Assembly (NCBI RefSeq): GCF_000384475.1
Contig: NZ_ARWB01000001.1
Span: forward strand, 351,305 to 415,304
From: Methylopila sp. M107
GTDB lineage: Bacteria; Pseudomonadota; Alphaproteobacteria; Rhizobiales; Methylopilaceae
Length of the DNA: 64,000 nt
Direction: 5' to 3'
Shown piece after piece: positions 1-10,537 of this stretch (position 1 is the first letter of the stretch; the number at the start of each line of letters is the position of its first letter). Below the pieces are notes generated by a model. It saw only the letters and a list, made by a program, of their open reading frames with translations, made no database searches and had not been told where the DNA came from. A program made the translations under genes and the position numbers.

Positions 1-78
1 TAGGGGTGGGGGTGGTTCCGAAACGAGCGCCGCCGTCCACGAGCCGCTCTATGACGACCCTCGTGCCAGATCCTGAGC

Positions 79-113
79 CACCCCCACCCTTACCCTCCCC
101 GCAAGGGGGAGGG
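79..113. repeat. GC-rich palindromic intergenic repeat
   Basis: A short inverted repeat (CCCTCCCC, gcaa, GGGGAGGG type) flanked by CCACCCCCACCC lies just past the end of glgB. A related element is read as protein inside uvrB near 46421-46462. It is probably one of the short interspersed repeats common in Hyphomicrobiales. It could also act as a transcription end signal for glgB, but no T-run follows it. The rest of bases 1-195 shows no gene. Confidence 0.55.
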
Positions 114-195
114 AGATTGGAGCGTCGCGTCTTTTCGTCGTCCGAAATCAGTCCAGTCGTCACTCGCAGGATCCCCCGATCCGATCAAACCGTTC

Positions 196-2382
196 TCAAC
201 CCGCCCGCAGCGCCACGACCCCGAGCGGCGGGAGCGACAGCTCCAGCGACTGCGCCTCGCCGTGGCTCTCCACCGAAGTGGTCTCCACCGCGCCGCTGTT
301 GCCGACGTTCGAGCCGCCATAGAGGCCGCTATCGGTGTTGATGATCTCGCTCCACTTGCCGGCGACCGGCACGCCGATGCGATATCCGTGCCGCGGCAGC
401 GGGGTCATGTTGGCGACGACCAGAACCGGCGGGTCGCCGTCGGCGCCGAGGCGCTGAAAGGCGAACACCGAATTGGCGCGGTCGTCGCCGATCACCCAGC
501 GGAAACCGCTCTCCTCGCAGTCGCGCGCGTGCAGCGCGGGCTCCGCCGCGTAAATCCGATTGAGGTCGCGGATCAGCCGCTGGACGCCGGCATGCGCCGG
601 ATCGTCGAGCGCCGGCCAGTCGACCTGGTCGTCATGGTTCCATTCGCGCCACTGCGCGACCTCGGCGCCCATGAAGATCAGCTTCTTGCCGGGATGGGCC
701 CACATCAGCCCGTAGAGCGAGCGCAGGTTTGCGAACTTCTGCCAGGTGTCGCCCGGCATCTTGTTGATCAGCGAACCCTTGCCGTGGACGACCTCGTCAT
801 GGCTGAGCGGCAGCACGAATTTTTCGGAGAAGGCGTAGACCAGCCCGAAGGTGATGCCGTCGTGATTGTAGGAGCGGTAGATCGGGTTCTGCTCCATGTA
901 GTTCAGCGTGTCGTGCATCCAGCCCATGTTCCACTTGTAGTGGAAGCCGAGACCGCCCTCGGTGGTCGAGCGGGTGACGCCGGGCCAGGCGGTCGATTCC
1001 TCCGCAATGGTGATGGCTCCGGGGACGCGCTCGCGGACGACCGCGTTGAAATGCTGCAGGAAGCCGATCGCCTCGAGGTTCTCGCGGCCGCCGAGATGGT
1101 TCGGGACCCACTCTCCCTCCTTGCGGCTGTAGTCGCGGTAGAGCATCGACGCGACGGCGTCGACGCGCAGGCCGTCGACATGAAACTTTTCGAGCCAGTA
1201 GAGCCCGCTCGCGATCAGGAAATTCTGCACCTCGCGGCGGCCGAAATTGTAGATCGCGGTGTTCCAGTCGATGTGGAACCCCTCGCGCGGGTCGCCGTGC
1301 TCGTAGAGCGGCGTGCCGTCGAAGCGGTAGAGGCCGTGCGCGTCGGTCGGGAAATGCGCCGGCACCCAGTCGACCACCACGCCGACGCCCGCCGCATGGG
1401 CCGCGTCCACGAACCTGGCGAAGTCCTCCGGCGCGCCGTAGCGGCCGGTCGGCGCGAACAGACCGAGCGGCTGGTAGCCCCAGGAGCCGCCGAACGGATG
1501 CTCGGCGACGGGCAGCAGCTCGATATGGGTGAAGCCCATCTGGGCCGCGTAAGGGACGAGCTTCTCGATCGCAAAGGTCCAGTCGACCTCGCGGCCGCCC
1601 TCCTTCAGCCACGAGCCGAGATGGACCTCGTAGAACGACAGCGGCTTGTCGGCTTCCGCGTTCCGCCCGCGGTTCTCCATCCAGGCGCCGTCGGTCCAGG
1701 CGTAAGGCTTTGGCGAGGCGACGATCGAGGCGGTGCCGGGCGCGCTCTCGGCGGATTTCGCCACCGGATCGGCCTTGTCGGGCAGCGGCGCGCCGTCTGG
1801 TCCGTTGATCGCGAACTTGTAGCGCTCGCCGGGCTTCAGGCGCGGGATGAACAGCTCCCAGACGCCGGACGGGTAGCGCACCCGCATCGGATGTCGGCGC
1901 GGGTCCCAGGTGTTGAAGTCGCCGACCAGCGCGACGCGCTTGGCGTTGGGCGCCCAGACGGCGAAGCGCACGCCCTCGACGCCGTCGACGGTCGTGGCGT
2001 TGGCGCCGAGCGCGGAGGCGAGCTCGAAATGGCGGCTTTCGCCGAGGAGATGCAGGTCGAGTTCACCAAGCAGCAGCCCGAACGAATAGGGGTCCTCGGT
2101 CTCTTGGCCGACGCCGCCCGGCCATTCGATCTTCAGCCGGTACGGGTCGACGCCCTCTACCTGCCCCTCGAACACGCCGGTTTTGTCGATCTCCTTCAGC
2201 GTCCCGATCGCGGCGCCGGACTTGGCGTCCACGGCCTCGGCCGAAAGCGCGCCGGGCAAGACGGCGCGGATGTAAGGCCCGTCGCCGTCGTCGCGCCGGC
2301 CGAGCGCCCCGAAGGGGTCGGCGTGCGTTCCGTTGGCGAGAGCGTTCAGGGTGGCTCGGTCTATCGTCATGGTCATTGTCAT
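196..2382 (-). CDS. glgB: 1,4-alpha-glucan branching enzyme GlgB
   Basis: Cytosolic GH13 enzyme that moves alpha-1,4-glucan segments to make alpha-1,6 branches. The 728-residue product equals the usual family length. An N-terminal beta-sandwich (about 1-110) and a CBM48 domain (about 115-220) precede the (beta/alpha)8 barrel. The nucleophile is Asp408 in GLRVDAV, the acid/base is Glu461 in IAEES, and the third carboxylate lies in [12 protein letters not shown]. The chosen ATG at 2382 overlaps the treS stop (ATGA) and has GGAGG ten bases upstream; the reading frame stays open far upstream, but that part is only a shadow of treS. It is the last gene of the glgE-treS/mak-glgB operon and would branch the linear glucan made by GlgE. 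Confidence 0.97.
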   Translation of the reverse strand: MTMTMTIDRATLNALANGTHADPFGALGRRDDGDGPYIRAVLPGALSAEAVDAKSGAAIGTLKEIDKTGVFEGQVEGVDPYRLKIEWPGGVGQETEDPYSFGLLLGELDLHLLGESRHFELASALGANATTVDGVEGVRFAVWAPNAKRVALVGDFNTWDPRRHPMRVRYPSGVWELFIPRLKPGERYKFAINGPDGAPLPDKADPVAKSAESAPGTASIVASPKPYAWTDGAWMENRGRNAEADKPLSFYEVHLGSWLKEGGREVDWTFAIEKLVPYAAQMGFTHIELLPVAEHPFGGSWGYQPLGLFAPTGRYGAPEDFARFVDAAHAAGVGVVVDWVPAHFPTDAHGLYRFDGTPLYEHGDPREGFHIDWNTAIYNFGRREVQNFLIASGLYWLEKFHVDGLRVDAVASMLYRDYSRKEGEWVPNHLGGRENLEAIGFLQHFNAVVRERVPGAITIAEESTAWPGVTRSTTEGGLGFHYKWNMGWMHDTLNYMEQNPIYRSYNHDGITFGLVYAFSEKFVLPLSHDEVVHGKGSLINKMPGDTWQKFANLRSLYGLMWAHPGKKLIFMGAEVAQWREWNHDDQVDWPALDDPAHAGVQRLIRDLNRIYAAEPALHARDCEESGFRWVIGDDRANSVFAFQRLGADGDPPVLVVANMTPLPRHGYRIGVPVAGKWSEIINTDSGLYGGSNVGNSGAVETTSVESHGEAQSLELSLPPLGVVALRAG

Positions 2383-5300
2383 ATCGTGCTGCCTCCGGCG
2401 GGCGCGAGGCGGGCCGCAAGCGAGAACAGGCCTCCAAGCGGAACGTCGATCCAGGCCGGGCGGTTCGCCGCTTCGTAAGCGATCTCGTAGGCGGCCTTCT
2501 CGATCAGGAACATGTCGAGCAGTTCTTGCGAGACGCCGAGGCCCGCATCGGCTGCGGTCGCCTTGTAGGCGTCGAGGAACGAACGTTCGGCGTCGCCGCG
2601 GAAGCGCTCCAAAAAGTCTTCGCGGCGGGCGCCCGAGACATGGGCCGAGGTCTGCTCGCTGCGGCCGACCATGGCGGCGGCGTAGTCGAACGACCGGAGC
2701 ACGCCCGCGACGTCGCGAAGCGCGGAGGCCTTGGCGCGGCGCTCGTCGAGCGGCCGGGCCGGCTCGCCCTCGAAGTCGATGAAGGCGGCGTCGCCTTGCG
2801 TGACCAGGATCTGCCCGAGATGCAGGTCGCCGTGGATGCGGGTCATCGGCGTGCCCTGGCCTGCGTCCGCGAGCCGACCGATCGTCGCCACGAGCTCCTC
2901 GCGTCGCGCGATGAGCGAGCCGGCCTTTTCGGCGGCGCCGAGGTCCGTCCAGCTTTCCTTCGCCCTCAGCGCATTGACCGCGCCGTCGAGAAGGCCGGTC
3001 GCGCGGGCCTTCCAGCCCTCGACGTCCGAAGTCGATGCGGGATGCGGGTCGAAGGCCGGGTTGTCGCTCGGCCGCGCCAGCACCGCGTGAAGCTCGGCGA
3101 GCCGCCGCCCAAGCGTCGCGGCGAAGCCGGTGAACTCGCTGAAGCGGAAGTCCTCGTTCATCTGGCCGCCGCCGGTCGAGCCGTACTCGTCGAGCGCGCG
3201 GGTGAGATGGTTGAGCGTCCAGGTCCAGGCGTCGCCCTCGTTGCGAAGGTAGCCCTGGATGATCGCGAGCGTCGCCCGCGTCCCGTCGCCGGCGACGCGC
3301 ACCATCTCGCCGAGGAACAGCGCCGCGGCGCCGTAGCCCTGCTCGGTGAGGTAGCGGCCCATCTCGGCTTCCGGATGCGCGCCTGGCGCGATCTTGCGAA
3401 GCACCTTGATCATCATCAGGTCGCCGGCGATCAGCGAGGAGTTCGACTGCTCGGCCGACAGCCAGTTGATCTCGGCGCCCGGCGGCAGGTCCGGGATCTC
3501 GACATTGCCGGCCTTCTCGAAGCGGATCTCGCCTTCGCCGCTCGGCAGCACCGCGCCGTCCTTCAACGACTGGGCGATGGCGTGCGCGAAGCTCGGCAAC
3601 GCGAAGGCGTCGGTCAGCAGCTGCACCTCGCGGCCGCGGCGGACGCGGGCGAGCGCGAGCCGGCTCGCAAGCGACGAGACCTGCTCGTCGTCGGCCACGA
3701 CCGCGAGCGGCAGCAGCCAGCGCGTCGGCTCGGTTCCGCCCGTGACCTCGACCTCGATCAGCCCGACCGGCTGGCCGCGTCCCTCGATCCGCGACATCGC
3801 CTTGATGCGCGGGATGATCTGCTTCTGGTCCTTGCCCGAGAACCAGCGGCGGCGGGCGAGGTAGCCCGGCAGCACCGCGGTTTCGAGCGTCTTGCGGGCC
3901 TCGACCTGCATGGCGTCGTCGACGCCGGCGCGAAGGACGAGCGTTTCGTAATCGGGCATGGGCTCCGGAGCGGGGACATGCCACGCCGGGGCCTCGGTCT
4001 CCTTGGTCAGGAGGAACCAGTAGAAACCGTAGGGCGGCAAGGTGAGAAGATAGGTGAGCTGGCCGATCGGCGGGAACACGGAGCCTGCGGTCATCTCGAC
4101 CGGCACCCGGCCCGCGAATTCTGAGAGCTCGAGCTCCACCGCCTGCGGGCTGCGGCCCATATTGGCGACGCAGAGGATCGTCTCGCCCTCATATTCGCGT
4201 AGGTAGGCAAGGATCCGCCGGTTCTGCGGGAAGATGAAGCGCAGCGTCCCGCGCCCGAAGGCGACGTGCTGGCGGCGGGTCGCGAGCATGCGGCGCTGCC
4301 AGTTGAGCAGCGAATGCGGGTCGCGCGCCTGCGCCTCCACGTTCACGGCGTAGTAGCCGTAGAGCGGGTCCATGATTGGCGGCAGCACGATCGAGGCGAA
4401 GTCGGCGCGCGAAAAGCCGCCGTTCCGGTCGATCGACCATTGCATCGGCGTGCGCACGCCGTCGCGGTCGCCGAGATGGATGTTGTCGCCCATCCCGATC
4501 TCGTCGCCGTAATAGATCACCGGCGTGCCGGGCATCGACAGCAGCAGCGAGTTCATCAGCTCGATGCGGCGCCTGTCGCGCTCCATCAGCGGCGCCAAGC
4601 GCCGCCGGATGCCGAGATTGATGCGCGCCCGCTTGTCGGTCGCATAGGTGTTCCAGAGGTAGTCGCGCTCCTTGTCGGTCACCATTTCGAGCGTCAGCTC
4701 GTCATGGTTCCGCAGGAAAATCGCCCACTGGCAGTTTTCCGGGATTTCCGGCGTCTGCCGCATGATGTCGGTGATCGGGAAGCGGTCCTCGCGCGCGATC
4801 GCCATGTACATGCGCGGCATCAGCGGGAAGTGGAACGCCATGTGGCATTCGTCGCCCTCGCCGAAATATTCCTTCGTGTCCTCCGGCCACATGTTCGCTT
4901 CCGCGATCAGGAAGCGGTCCGGATAGGTGCGGTCGAGCTCGGTCCTGATCTTCTTCAGGATGTCGTGCGTCTCGCTAAGGTTTTCGTTCGAGGTGCCGTC
5001 GCGCTCGATGAGGTAGGGCACAGCGTCGAGGCGCAGGCCGTCGATGCCGATGTCGAGCCAGAACTTCATCACCTTGAAGACGGCCTTCAGCACCGCCGGG
5101 TTGTCGAAGTTGAGGTCGGGCTGGTGGCTGTAGAAGCGGTGCCAGAAGTACTGCCCGGCGACCGGATCCCAGGTCCAGTTCGAGCGCTCGGTGTCGAGGA
5201 AGATGATCCGCGTGCCCGAATAGAGCTCGTCAGTGTCGGACCAGACGTAGAAGTCGCGATGCGCGGAGCCCTTCTTTGCCTGCCGCGCGCGCTGGAACCA

Positions 5301-5693
5301 GGGGTGCTGGTCCGAGGTGTGGTTGATGACAAGCTCGGAAATCACCTTCAGCCCGCGCTTGTGGGCCTCGGCGATGAAGCGCTTGACGTCCGCCAGCGTG
5401 CCGTAGTCGGGCGAGACGCCGGTGTATTCCGAAATGTCGTAGCCGTCGTCGAGCCTAGGGGAGGGATAGAACGGCAGCAGCCAGATCACGCTGACGCCGA
5501 GGTCCGCGATGTAGTCGAGCTTGGAGATCAGGCCCGGAAAATCCCCGATGCCGTCGCCGTTCGAGTCCATGAAGGACTTCACGTGCAGCTGGTAGATGAT
5601 GGCGTCCTTGAACCACAGCGGGTCGAGGCCGTCCTTCGAGACCAGATTGCCTTCCGGCTTCTTCAGCTCTGCGTGCGACACGGGGGCGTTCAT
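2379..5693 (-). CDS. treS: Fused trehalose synthase / maltokinase (TreS-Mak)
   Basis: Bifunctional enzyme of 1104 residues. The N-terminal GH13 domain (about 20-560) interconverts trehalose and maltose; its nucleophile is Asp223 in [10 protein letters not shown] and its acid/base Glu265 in [10 protein letters not shown]. From about residue 580 a maltokinase domain follows, starting near YETLVLRAG, with the kinase-like loop [10 protein letters not shown] and the metal-binding IDFEGEP. Maltokinase uses ATP to make maltose-1-phosphate, the substrate of GlgE, so the fusion couples the two steps. TreS-Mak fusions are known in several proteobacteria. AAGGAG sits eight bases before the ATG. The gene overlaps glgE upstream and glgB downstream, each by ATGA, which suggests translational coupling. 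Confidence 0.96.
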   Translation of the reverse strand: MNAPVSHAELKKPEGNLVSKDGLDPLWFKDAIIYQLHVKSFMDSNGDGIGDFPGLISKLDYIADLGVSVIWLLPFYPSPRLDDGYDISEYTGVSPDYGTLADVKRFIAEAHKRGLKVISELVINHTSDQHPWFQRARQAKKGSAHRDFYVWSDTDELYSGTRIIFLDTERSNWTWDPVAGQYFWHRFYSHQPDLNFDNPAVLKAVFKVMKFWLDIGIDGLRLDAVPYLIERDGTSNENLSETHDILKKIRTELDRTYPDRFLIAEANMWPEDTKEYFGEGDECHMAFHFPLMPRMYMAIAREDRFPITDIMRQTPEIPENCQWAIFLRNHDELTLEMVTDKERDYLWNTYATDKRARINLGIRRRLAPLMERDRRRIELMNSLLLSMPGTPVIYYGDEIGMGDNIHLGDRDGVRTPMQWSIDRNGGFSRADFASIVLPPIMDPLYGYYAVNVEAQARDPHSLLNWQRRMLATRRQHVAFGRGTLRFIFPQNRRILAYLREYEGETILCVANMGRSPQAVELELSEFAGRVPVEMTAGSVFPPIGQLTYLLTLPPYGFYWFLLTKETEAPAWHVPAPEPMPDYETLVLRAGVDDAMQVEARKTLETAVLPGYLARRRWFSGKDQKQIIPRIKAMSRIEGRGQPVGLIEVEVTGGTEPTRWLLPLAVVADDEQVSSLASRLALARVRRGREVQLLTDAFALPSFAHAIAQSLKDGAVLPSGEGEIRFEKAGNVEIPDLPPGAEINWLSAEQSNSSLIAGDLMMIKVLRKIAPGAHPEAEMGRYLTEQGYGAAALFLGEMVRVAGDGTRATLAIIQGYLRNEGDAWTWTLNHLTRALDEYGSTGGGQMNEDFRFSEFTGFAATLGRRLAELHAVLARPSDNPAFDPHPASTSDVEGWKARATGLLDGAVNALRAKESWTDLGAAEKAGSLIARREELVATIGRLADAGQGTPMTRIHGDLHLGQILVTQGDAAFIDFEGEPARPLDERRAKASALRDVAGVLRSFDYAAAMVGRSEQTSAHVSGARREDFLERFRGDAERSFLDAYKATAADAGLGVSQELLDMFLIEKAAYEIAYEAANRPAWIDVPLGGLFSLAARLAPAGGSTI

Positions 5694-7690
5694 ATGGAGG
5701 CTCCTTCGGGCAGGCGAAGTCGCCAGACGTGGAAGGGCAACTCGTTCGGATTGATGTAGATCGACTGGCTCTTGCCGGTCAGCGTGAAGCTGTTGCCGCG
5801 CATCAGGTCCTCGACGGCGAGCGTTCCGTCGTCCGGCAGGCCGAACTCCCAGAGCGGCAGCTCGTAACCGGCGTTGCGTTCGCCAAACGGGTCGAGCGTC
5901 ACGAAGACGAGGATCATGTCGGTGACGGCGGCGCCGTCGTCGCTAAGGCGCGCCTTGCCGTAATAGAGGATCTGATCGTCGAAGCAGTTGTAGAACTGCA
6001 CGCCCAAATGGCTCTGCAGCGCCGGGTTTTCCTTCCGGATGCGGTTGAGCCGCGTGATCTCCGGAATGATGTTGCCCGGCTGGTTCCAGTTGCGGATGCG
6101 GATCTGGTACTTTTCGCTGTCGAGAAACTCTTCCTTGCCCGGCAGCGGCGCGCTCTCGCAGATCTCGAACCCGCTATAGCAGCCCCAGAGCCCCGACAGG
6201 GTCGTGGCGAGCGCCGCGCGGATCAGGAAGCCTGGCCGGCCCGACGTCTGCAGGAAGAACGGGTTGATGTCCGGCGTGCTGGTGAAAAAATGCGGCCGGA
6301 AGAAATCCTTCGGCGCCGTCGTCGACAGCTCCGTCAGATATTCGGCGATCTCGTGCTTGTGGTTGCGCCAGGTGAAGTAGGTGTAGGACTGCCCGTAGCC
6401 GACCTTGGCGAGGCGGTACATCACCTTCGGCCGCGTAAACGCTTCCGACAGGAAGATCGCGTCGGGGTGCTTGGCCTTCACCTCGGCGATCATCCATTCC
6501 CAGAACGGGAACGGCTTCGTGTGCGGATTGTCGACCCGGAAGGTCTTCACCCCCTCGGACGCCCAGAACAGCACGACGTCGCGCAAGGCCTCCCACAGGC
6601 CCGGCTGCGCGTCGGGGCCGTAGAAGTCGACATTGACGATGTCCTGATACTTCTTCGGCGGATTTTCCGCGTACTTCATCGAGCCGTCCGGCCGCCACTT
6701 GAACCAGCCCGGATGCTCCTTGAGCCACGGATGGTCTGGCGAGCACTGGATCGCATAGTCGATCGCGATTTCGAGTCCGTTCTCCTTCGCGGCCGCGACC
6801 AGCGCGCGGAAGTCGTCGATCGTGCCGAGCTCCGGATGCAGCGCGTCATGGCCGCCGTCGGCCGAACCGATGGCGTAGGGGCTGCCCGGATCGTCCGGTC
6901 CCGGCGTCAGCGTGTTGTTCGGACCCTTGCGGTTGGTCTTGCCGATCGGGCTGATCGGCGGGAAGTACAGCACGTCAAAGCCCATGTCGCGGATCTGCGG
7001 CAGGCGCTTGATGACGTCCCTGAACGTGCCGTGCTTCAGCGGATCGCCGCTCTCGGAGCGCGGGAACAGCTCGTACCAGCTCGCGAACCCCGCCTGGATG
7101 CGCTCGACCTCCAGCGGAAACGGCTTTGTTTGGGTCGCGTGGGCGCGCGGGTCCGCGGCCTTCGCGGCGGCGGCGGTCGCGGATGACAGGAGTTCCGCGA
7201 CGCGCGCCGTGGTGTCGACGGTGCGGGTCCGCAGCACGATGTCGGCGACCTCGCGGGCGCGCTCTGCGGGCGCGGCGGAGGCGTGCTCCTCCAGCAGCGT
7301 CAGGCCCTCGTCGGTCTCCAGCTTCACGTCGAGGCCCGCGTCGCGCTTCTTGGTGAGGTCGCGGCGGAAGGTGCCATAATCGTCCCACCAGGCTTCGATC
7401 GCATATTCATGCGCGCCGATGACGCCGGGCGTGAAGGCGCCGGCCCAGCGGTCGTTCGTAAGCTCGCGCATCGGCGCCCGGCTCCAGTCGCCGGACCCCT
7501 TCTTGCGCCACAGCACCTCCGCGCGCAGCACCTCGTGGCCGTCGGCGAAGATGTCGGCCTCGACCGTCACGGGGCGGCCGACGATCGTCTTCACCGCGAA
7601 ACGCCCGTCATCGACGGACGGCGTGACGGCCTCGATCGCGATCCGCGGGCGCTGTTTGGCGTCGACAGGGTCGGGAGAGGCTTCTCGCAT
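5690..7690 (-). CDS. glgE: Maltosyltransferase GlgE (alpha-1,4-glucan:maltose-1-phosphate)
   Basis: GH13_3 enzyme that transfers maltosyl units from maltose-1-phosphate to the end of an alpha-1,4-glucan. The 666-residue product has an N-terminal Ig-like domain (about 10-110), a helical domain, and a barrel with nucleophile Asp387 in TFRVDNPHTKP and acid/base Glu416 in FLSEAFTRP, each seven less than the equivalents in Streptomyces GlgE. The ATG at 7690 is preferred because GGAG lies seven bases before it; a TTG at 7717 would add nine residues without a clear ribosome site. It is the first gene of the three-gene operon. No glgA or glgC lies nearby, so this locus stands for the trehalose-fed route to glucan. 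Confidence 0.97.
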   Translation of the reverse strand: MREASPDPVDAKQRPRIAIEAVTPSVDDGRFAVKTIVGRPVTVEADIFADGHEVLRAEVLWRKKGSGDWSRAPMRELTNDRWAGAFTPGVIGAHEYAIEAWWDDYGTFRRDLTKKRDAGLDVKLETDEGLTLLEEHASAAPAERAREVADIVLRTRTVDTTARVAELLSSATAAAAKAADPRAHATQTKPFPLEVERIQAGFASWYELFPRSESGDPLKHGTFRDVIKRLPQIRDMGFDVLYFPPISPIGKTNRKGPNNTLTPGPDDPGSPYAIGSADGGHDALHPELGTIDDFRALVAAAKENGLEIAIDYAIQCSPDHPWLKEHPGWFKWRPDGSMKYAENPPKKYQDIVNVDFYGPDAQPGLWEALRDVVLFWASEGVKTFRVDNPHTKPFPFWEWMIAEVKAKHPDAIFLSEAFTRPKVMYRLAKVGYGQSYTYFTWRNHKHEIAEYLTELSTTAPKDFFRPHFFTSTPDINPFFLQTSGRPGFLIRAALATTLSGLWGCYSGFEICESAPLPGKEEFLDSEKYQIRIRNWNQPGNIIPEITRLNRIRKENPALQSHLGVQFYNCFDDQILYYGKARLSDDGAAVTDMILVFVTLDPFGERNAGYELPLWEFGLPDDGTLAVEDLMRGNSFTLTGKSQSIYINPNELPFHVWRLRLPEGASI

Positions 7691-7765
7691 GCGTGACTCC
7701 GGGTGATCGTTCAACAACTTGCTCGCGATTTTGATTGCAGGCGGCCGCGCGAAAACCCCGCGTCC

Positions 7766-7791
7766 GGAACCGTAGACATCGGTCGCATGTT
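7766..7791 (+). promoter_or_regulatory. Candidate EcfG (general stress) promoter for the DUF2934 gene
   Basis: GGAAC at 7766-7770 and TGTT at 7788-7791 are separated by 17 bases. This fits the alphaproteobacterial EcfG pattern GGAAC-N16/17-CGTT with one mismatch in the -10. The expected start of transcription is about 30 bases before the ATG at 7831. Confidence 0.5.
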
Positions 7792-7830
7792 CTGTCCGAC
7801 AACCCCTTTGGACTGGGATAGGAGGGCGGA

Positions 7831-8307
7831 ATGAGCGATCGGGACGGTCGAATTCGCGACGAGGCGTATCGGATGTGGGTCGAGGCCGGACGACCGGAAG
7901 GCGGCGACCAGCATTATTGGTACGAGGCCGAAAAACGCGTCGCGGCGAGCGACAAGGCCGGCGAAAAGGCCGTGAAGGACAAGGCGTTCCCGAAGCCGCA
8001 CAAAGAGGCCTCGCCCGAACAGACGCCGGATTCCGGCGCGGCCAAGGCGGTCGGCGCGAGGCAGAAGGCCGTGGTCAAGCCGCGCAAGGGCGACGTCGAG
8101 GGCGCGACATCTGCGCCCGCTCCGGGCGTCGCCGGCGCGAAGGACGAGGCCGCCATAAAGGCGATCGCGAAAAACGCCGGCAACAGCGGCGTAGCGGCGC
8201 CCACGGAGGCCCCGAGGAAAGGCGACCAGGTGGAGGTCGTCGCCGCCAAGACGCCGACGCGCGCGCCCGCGAAAGCGAAGAACGCGTCGAAGCCGAAACC
8301 CGGTTGA
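7831..8307 (+). CDS. DUF2934 protein, Lys/Ala-rich, unknown function
   Basis: A 158-residue hydrophilic protein. Residues 5-35 (RIRDEAYRMWVEAGRPEG, then HYWYEAEKR) match the short DUF2934 domain. The rest is a Lys/Ala/Pro-rich tail with no predictable fold, signal peptide or membrane segment. GGAGG lies upstream of the ATG. It is divergent from glgE, just ahead of glgX, and has an EcfG-like promoter, so a role tied to carbon storage or stress is an inference from context only. The biochemical function is unknown. Confidence 0.85.
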   Translation: MSDRDGRIRDEAYRMWVEAGRPEGGDQHYWYEAEKRVAASDKAGEKAVKDKAFPKPHKEASPEQTPDSGAAKAVGARQKAVVKPRKGDVEGATSAPAPGVAGAKDEAAIKAIAKNAGNSGVAAPTEAPRKGDQVEVVAAKTPTRAPAKAKNASKPKPG

Positions 8308-8360
8308 TGCGCCAATCAACGGCGCGGTCCGCGGTCCGGCGCGCGTCGTCGTGCGCCGGT

Positions 8361-8385
8361 GGAACGGGATCGCCGCTGAGCCGTT
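8361..8385 (+). promoter_or_regulatory. Consensus EcfG promoter for glgX
   Basis: GGAAC at 8361-8365 and CGTT at 8382-8385 have a 16-base spacer, an exact match to the EcfG consensus. The -10 sits within the right arm of a perfect ten-base inverted repeat (AATCAACGGC at 8314-8323, GCCGTTGATT at 8380-8389). Translation of glgX begins 66 bases downstream. Confidence 0.65.
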
Positions 8386-8451
8386 GATTACTGCAGCGCA
8401 ACATTCTTCGGGGACGGACGCGGGTTCGCGTCCGGAAAGGATCTAGCCTCA

Positions 8452-10527
8452 ATGAACGACTTCAAGACCGCCCGCCCCGTGGAGGCCGGACGGCCGAACA
8501 AGCTGGGCGCGACGTTCGACGGCGAGGGGACGAACTTCGCTTTGTTCTCCGCCCATGCGGAACGCGTCGAACTCTGCCTGTTCGACGACAAGAACAACGA
8601 GGTCGAGCGGATCACGCTCCCTGAATATTCCGACGAGATCTGGCACGGCTACCTGCCCGGCGTGACCCCCGGCCAGCTCTACGGCTACCGCGTGCACGGG
8701 CCGTATCGCCCCGAGGACGGGCACCGCTTCAACCCGAACAAGCTGCTGATCGACCCCTACGCGCGCTCGCTCGTCGGCTCCATCAAATGGGACGACAGCC
8801 ATTTCGGCTACACGCTCGACTCGCCCGACAAGGACCTGTCGTTCGACGAGCGGGACTCGGCGCCCTTCACGCCGAAATGCGAGATCGCCGACACCGCCTT
8901 CGACTGGGGCAAGGACGTGAAGCCCAACGTGCCCTGGGACCGCACCGTGTTCTACGAGACCCATGTGCGCGGCTACACCATGCTGCACCCGGCGCTGACC
9001 GACGACATCCGCGGCACCTTCGACGGGCTCAGCCACAAGGCGGTGGTCGACCACATCAAGGCGCTGGGCGTCACCTCCGTCGAGCTCTTGCCGATCCACG
9101 CCTTCCTCGACGACCAGCATCTGGAATCGAAGGGCCTCACCAACTTCTGGGGCTACAACTCGATCGCCTTCTTCGCGCCGATGGCGCGCTACGCCGGCCA
9201 TGGCGAGAAGTCCGGCCGGGCGCGGCTCGCGAGCTTCAAGCACATGGTGCGGACGCTCCACAACGCCGGCATCGAGGTCATCCTCGACGTGGTCTACAAT
9301 CACACGGCGGAAGGCAACGAGCTCGGGCCGACGCTGTCGTTCAAGGGCATCGACAATCTCAGCTACTACCGCACGCTGCCCGACCAGCACCGCTACTACA
9401 TCAACGACACCGGAACCGGGAACACGGTGAACACCTCCCATCCGCGCGTGCTGCAGATGGTGACGGACTCGCTGCGCTACTGGGTCGAGGAATGCCATGT
9501 CGACGGCTTCCGCTTCGACCTCGGCACCATCCTCGGCCGCGAGCCGGAGGGTTTCGATCCGCGCGGCGGGTTCTTTGACGCCGTCAACCAGGACCCGGTG
9601 CTGCGCGAGGTGAAGCTCGTCGGCGAGCCGTGGGACATCGGCCCCGGGGGCTATCAGGTGGGCGGCTTCCCGTCCGGCTGGGCGGAGTGGAACGACAAGT
9701 ATCGCGACACGGTGCGCGACTACTGGAAGGGCGGGGCGGGCGCGCTCGGCGACTTCGCGGCGCGGGTGCTCGGCTCCGGCGACGTCTACGACAAGCACGG
9801 CCGCAGGCCATGGGCGAGCGTCAACTTCATCGCCGCCCATGACGGCTTCACGCTGCACGACGTCGTCACCTACAACGAGAAGCACAACGAGGCGAACGGC
9901 GAGGACGGCAAGGACGGCCACTCCGACAACCGCAGCTACAATTACGGCGCGGAAGGCGAGACCGACGACGAGGGCATCGTCGCGACGCGCGAGCGCCAGA
10001 AGCGCAACTTCCTCGCGACGCTCCTGTTCAGCCACGGCACGCCGATGATCCTGGCTGGCGACGAATTCGGCCGAACCCAGCAGGGCAACAACAACGGCTA
10101 TTGCCAGGACAGCGAGATCAGCTGGGTCAACTGGGACCTCAACGACAACAACAGGAAGCTGCTCGCCTTCACGCAGAAGCTAACGGCCCTGCGGGCCGAA
10201 CGCCCGATCCTGCGGCGCTCCTCGTTCCGAGACGGCATGGAGATCGAGTGGATCAACCCGGCGGGCGGCCCCCAGACCGACGAGGCCTGGCGCGACCCCG
10301 GCGCCGACTGCATCGGCCTGAAGCTCGAGACCAAGGACGGCGCGACCGCCTTCCTGATCTTCAACAGCCATGACGGCGTGGTGCCGTTCGTCCTGCCGGA
10401 CCGCGCCGGCGACCGGCCGTGGACGGTTGTGATCGACACAGAGAACCCGGAAGCCGAACCGCGCGATCTCGAGAGCGGCGCCGAGCCGATCGAGGTTGCG
10501 GGACGATCGCTGCTGCTGATGATGTGA
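8452..10527 (+). CDS. glgX: Glycogen debranching enzyme GlgX
   Basis: GH13_11 isoamylase-type enzyme that hydrolyses alpha-1,6 branches of glycogen or limit dextrin in the cytosol. The 691-residue product has an N-terminal CBM48 domain (about 12-110, starting GRPNKLGATFDGEGTNFAL) and a barrel with nucleophile Asp356 in GFRFDLG, acid/base Glu392 in VGEPWD and Asp464 in AAHDGFTL. The insert around YNEKHNEANGEDG is typical of the subfamily. Its EcfG promoter (8361-8385) lets it be expressed apart from the glgE operon, which points the other way. It completes the set for making and breaking branched glucan. Confidence 0.97.
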   Translation: MNDFKTARPVEAGRPNKLGATFDGEGTNFALFSAHAERVELCLFDDKNNEVERITLPEYSDEIWHGYLPGVTPGQLYGYRVHGPYRPEDGHRFNPNKLLIDPYARSLVGSIKWDDSHFGYTLDSPDKDLSFDERDSAPFTPKCEIADTAFDWGKDVKPNVPWDRTVFYETHVRGYTMLHPALTDDIRGTFDGLSHKAVVDHIKALGVTSVELLPIHAFLDDQHLESKGLTNFWGYNSIAFFAPMARYAGHGEKSGRARLASFKHMVRTLHNAGIEVILDVVYNHTAEGNELGPTLSFKGIDNLSYYRTLPDQHRYYINDTGTGNTVNTSHPRVLQMVTDSLRYWVEECHVDGFRFDLGTILGREPEGFDPRGGFFDAVNQDPVLREVKLVGEPWDIGPGGYQVGGFPSGWAEWNDKYRDTVRDYWKGGAGALGDFAARVLGSGDVYDKHGRRPWASVNFIAAHDGFTLHDVVTYNEKHNEANGEDGKDGHSDNRSYNYGAEGETDDEGIVATRERQKRNFLATLLFSHGTPMILAGDEFGRTQQGNNNGYCQDSEISWVNWDLNDNNRKLLAFTQKLTALRAERPILRRSSFRDGMEIEWINPAGGPQTDEAWRDPGADCIGLKLETKDGATAFLIFNSHDGVVPFVLPDRAGDRPWTVVIDTENPEAEPRDLESGAEPIEVAGRSLLLMM

Positions 10528-10537
10528 GGGCGCGCCG

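Noticed and set aside
262-2478. Long plus-strand ORF of over 700 codons
   Set aside because: It is the antisense shadow of glgB; residues are His/Arg/Ala-rich with no family blocks. Similar long shadows opposite treS, uvrB, purL, rpoD and metH were rejected for the same reason.
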